Shown here piece after piece: positions 61,546 to 64,000 of a DNA stretch of 64,000 nt. Location of the stretch: assembly GCF_017813335.1 (NCBI RefSeq), contig NZ_JAGIYY010000008.1:62001-126000 (forward strand), read 5' to 3'. The notes beneath the pieces are model-generated. The model was not told the origin of the DNA and made no database searches. It saw only the letters and a program-made list of their open reading frames with translations. The DNA comes from Tianweitania sediminis (lineage in GTDB: Bacteria > Pseudomonadota > Alphaproteobacteria > Rhizobiales > Rhizobiaceae). Position 1 is the first letter of the stretch, and every line of letters begins with the position of its first letter. The position numbers and the translations under genes are program-made.

Positions 61546-64000
61546 AAGGAATTGCAAAAAGCTTCTCCCGTGCACTGCGGTTGATGTGCGTTGCGGGCCT
61601 GGCGCTGGGCACGACAGGTGGTCGCGCGCATGCAGGCCTTCACGAGGAGCTTCTGCTCGCTCACCGGATGGTCGAGGAAAGCGTGCTGAAGCTGGCCACG
61701 ACCAAGGACCGGGTGCAGCGGCAACACTTGCTGCGCTCCGCAATCGAAGCGATGGGCGTAATTGCTGCCGCGCCAGGCGCAGACAGCGGCGGCGAAGCTG
61801 CGGACGTGCAACGGGCCCTCCGCTCGCAGGCTGTTGATCTCGACGGCTTGCGCCTGGCGCTCGTGGAGGATCTGAGCACGGGGGACGGTGCCGATGCCGC
61901 GGACGAGGCACGGGCAGTCCTGCTTGCGATCACGAATCCTGCCTACAGCACCGCTGGCTGGACGCTTCTGGCCCACTTGGAACAGGAGCGCGGAAAAGCC
62001 GGTGAAGCCGAACGCCTCGTTGCGCGCGCCATTGGCGAAGCCAAGAAGATCGACCGCGCTGAAACCCGGGACGGGGCCTTGCGCGCCGCCGTTCTGGCGC
62101 TGAAAGGCACGCAGCGTTCGCTTGTCGTAGAGGTCGCAACCGATGCGATGAGCGATGCCGACGCACGCGAGGGAACCTATCGCGTTCTCGCGCGGCTCGA
62201 GCGGGAAGGGTCGAAAGGGTCGCTGGAAGCCGATGCTCTCCTGGCCGAGGTCGAAGGCGCAATCAGCGCTGGTGAAAGAACGGCGGCCTTGCGCTTGGCG
62301 CAGGCTCTCGACCGAAAGCACCCACGCAAGGATGCGCTTCTGGCGCGGGTTCTTGACCGTTCGATTGCAGCTCTCGACAACCGAACAGCTCTCGAAGCGG
62401 CGAAGACCATGGCTTCGAACAAGGCGCAGGATGAGGCTTTCGGCACCATCATTGATGCGCATCTCCAGCGGCAAAGGCCGTTGCGGGCATTGGAGGTCGC
62501 GCCGCTGATGATCAAGCCCAGCGCCCGGATCAAGGCAACCGTGGCCATTGCCAAGGAGTTGGACGAGCAAGGCTACGCCACGGCGGCACGCGAAACGCTT
62601 CTGGAAATAGACCCCGCACCGCTTCTTCCTGATGCCTTGGCCAAGCTTAGCGTCGGCTTGGCCGACATCGGCGCGCATGCGCAGGCTCTCGCACTAGCCG
62701 AACGCCTTCCCGCCGGACCTGAACGATCCTTCGCCTTTTCACGGCTAGCAAAGCGCTTGAGCGATGACGGAAATGTCGAAGCTGCGGACCGGCTCCTCCA
62801 GAAGGTGGAAGCGGAGGATGACCGCTCGTTTGCCCGCAGCGGCATAGCACGAGCGAGGGCGCAGGCCGGCCAGATCGATGCCGCGCTGGTAGAACTCGCC
62901 GATCTGCGGTCTGGAGCCGATCGTGACCGCGTGTTGTCTGCTGTAGCGACCGCATCCGCACGGAAAGGCGGGCTGAAGGAAGCGCGCACGGCAATCGAGC
63001 AGATCCAGAGCTTCGACCAGCGTGTCGATGCAAAGCTGGAACTTGCCAACCAAGTCGATGCGGCGTCTGCCACCGCTGAACTGGAAGAGATCCAGAAAGA
63101 GGCGCAGGCGGCCAATGAGGCTGAAGCGGCTGTTGCTCTGAAGGATGTCGCCTCAGCGTTTGCAGAGCGTGGCGCTTTTGATCGCGCGGATCGTGCGGCA
63201 GCTGGGATTGCCGACGACGGCGAGCGTGAAGCTGCGTTCGAAGCCATCGCGCTCTCGGCCTTGCGACAGGGGGACCACGAAGCGGCGCGGGAGCGGGCGC
63301 AGCGTCTCGCCGAAACAAATCGCTCCACGCTCCTCGGGGAGCTCGCTTTCGCAGCCTGGCAACAGCATGAGAACGCTGCGCGTCTGGTGGATGACCTGCA
63401 GCCGCTCGACTTCCGGACCCGCGTCGCGATCCTGCGTCGCATGAGCGAAAAGGAAGCGGCACGATTGGACCGCAAGGGCCTTCTGCAGAACTTAAAATCC
63501 GATCCAATCGTTGTTCCGCCGGCTGAAACCTCACGAGCTGCCGATTTCGTGTTGGGTGGCCATCGGCTGCAAGCGCCGGTCTCCTCCGTAACCGCACCGG
63601 AAGCACTGCAGATCCCCGCCAGTCTTGCATTAACGGCGGCAAGCCTGCGGGAAACCACGCCTGCTCCGATCGGCGGAGAAGGGCAGGTGGCAATCCTTGG
63701 CTTCAGCCCTTTCGGCCTGGAAGCCTTCAAGCTCACCAGCAGCGGCAACGCAGCCGCTCACCAGGTGCAGGTGTCCCAAAATCTGACTTGGCCCCATTAC
63801 ATCGCGATCAAGAGCGGCACGGTGACCTTGGGCCAACTGCTGCGCGATTTACCTGAAACACGGAAGCGTCGCTTCCTTGAGCCCTCGGGCGACGCTCTGC
63901 TGATCCGGGCCCCGATCATCGTTCTGCCGGGTGCCACGCTTTTGATGAGCGGTGCTGAATTTGGGTCTTATCGCCTGAGTGCGCAATCCGGCAGCTTCAT
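61542..64000 (+). CDS. Large secreted protein: helical repeats plus AlgG-like start, partial
   Basis: Open from the ATG at 61542 to the window end (819 codons, no stop). A signal peptide (MKGIAKSFSRALRLMCVAGL then ALGTTGGRAHA) precedes about 550 residues of TPR/HEAT-like units (EQGYATAARETLLEIDP, DDGNVEAADRLLQKVEAEDD, QAGQIDAALVELADL, RKGGLKEARTAIEQI). From about residue 730, NLTWPHYIAIKSGTVTLGQLL, RRFLEPSGDALLIRAPIIVL and AEFGSYRLSAQSGSF resemble the N-terminal part of alginate C5-epimerase AlgG. It may combine the roles of AlgK and AlgG in the periplasm. Confidence 0.75.
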   Translation, partial: MKGIAKSFSRALRLMCVAGLALGTTGGRAHAGLHEELLLAHRMVEESVLKLATTKDRVQRQHLLRSAIEAMGVIAAAPGADSGGEAADVQRALRSQAVDLDGLRLALVEDLSTGDGADAADEARAVLLAITNPAYSTAGWTLLAHLEQERGKAGEAERLVARAIGEAKKIDRAETRDGALRAAVLALKGTQRSLVVEVATDAMSDADAREGTYRVLARLEREGSKGSLEADALLAEVEGAISAGERTAALRLAQALDRKHPRKDALLARVLDRSIAALDNRTALEAAKTMASNKAQDEAFGTIIDAHLQRQRPLRALEVAPLMIKPSARIKATVAIAKELDEQGYATAARETLLEIDPAPLLPDALAKLSVGLADIGAHAQALALAERLPAGPERSFAFSRLAKRLSDDGNVEAADRLLQKVEAEDDRSFARSGIARARAQAGQIDAALVELADLRSGADRDRVLSAVATASARKGGLKEARTAIEQIQSFDQRVDAKLELANQVDAASATAELEEIQKEAQAANEAEAAVALKDVASAFAERGAFDRADRAAAGIADDGEREAAFEAIALSALRQGDHEAARERAQRLAETNRSTLLGELAFAAWQQHENAARLVDDLQPLDFRTRVAILRRMSEKEAARLDRKGLLQNLKSDPIVVPPAETSRAADFVLGGHRLQAPVSSVTAPEALQIPASLALTAASLRETTPAPIGGEGQVAILGFSPFGLEAFKLTSSGNAAAHQVQVSQNLTWPHYIAIKSGTVTLGQLLRDLPETRKRRFLEPSGDALLIRAPIIVLPGATLLMSGAEFGSYRLSAQSGSF

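Noticed and set aside
1-64000. CRISPR arrays, insertion sequences, prophage or toxin-antitoxin loci
   Set aside because: No regularly spaced direct repeats, transposase motifs, phage structural genes or toxin pairs were found on either strand.

Overview
The window is GC-rich chromosomal DNA from an alphaproteobacterium, most likely Hyphomicrobiales (Rhizobiales). The evidence is a GcrA cell-cycle regulator, a Ros/MucR regulator, an ActS/ActR (RegB/RegA) redox pair, a SAM-II riboswitch before metZ, EcfG-type GGAAC-N16-CGTT promoters, and a Cpa/Tad pilus locus. I do not name a genus. Gene density is high, many neighbours overlap by ATGA or TGATG junctions, and I see no insertion sequence, prophage, CRISPR array or integrase.

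Layout. 0-3.8 kb: end of cpaE, then cpaF-tadB-tadC. 3.8-6.5 kb, minus strand: leucyl aminopeptidase, MarR regulator and NlpC/P60 hydrolase. 6.6-7.4 kb: a TadD-like TPR lipoprotein. 7.4-8.4 kb: gcrA and a promoter region rich in GANTC (CcrM) sites. 8.4-15.1 kb: argD-argF-hslO, apaG, a CDP-alcohol phosphatidyltransferase, metZ under a SAM-II riboswitch with a terminator, and a long-form dCTP deaminase. 15.2-21.5 kb: an Arg/Asp-repeat SH3 protein, an ornithine cyclodeaminase-family enzyme, tRNA-Gly(CCC), a DUF6460 protein, an HDAC-like deacetylase, pyrD, DUF952, and small proteins including a translationally coupled proline-rich pair behind a near-perfect EcfG promoter.

21.5-37.3 kb is one seven-gene minus-strand operon, glgE-treS/maltokinase-glgB-glgX-treZ-malQ-treY. 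It encodes both directions of trehalose/alpha-glucan interconversion: trehalose to maltose to maltose-1-phosphate to branched glucan, and glucan back to trehalose. An EcfG-like promoter lies about 140 bp upstream. 37.5-42.9 kb: a dppABCDF-type peptide ABC transporter. 43.1-46.3 kb: a secreted Gly/Pro-rich protein, a MucR homologue lacking its zinc ligands, a small secreted protein and an MFS transporter. 46.4-53.4 kb: cytochrome o quinol oxidase cyoABCD, a SURF1 protein, and the ActS/ActR pair. 53.4-56.4 kb: a VOC dioxygenase-like protein, a remnant of a GGDEF domain, gluconokinase and an AGE-family sugar epimerase/isomerase. 56.7-64 kb: a Crp/Fnr regulator and the start of an alginate-type exopolysaccharide operon: algD, alg8, alg44 (PilZ), and a large secreted protein that looks like a helical-repeat (AlgK-like) plus AlgG-like epimerase fusion, cut by the window end.

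The most interesting points are the EcfG-controlled proline-rich microprotein pair, the AlgK/AlgG-like fusion, the zinc-less MucR, the GGDEF tail fused onto the end of gntK, the GANTC cluster at gcrA, and several unassigned palindromic operators.
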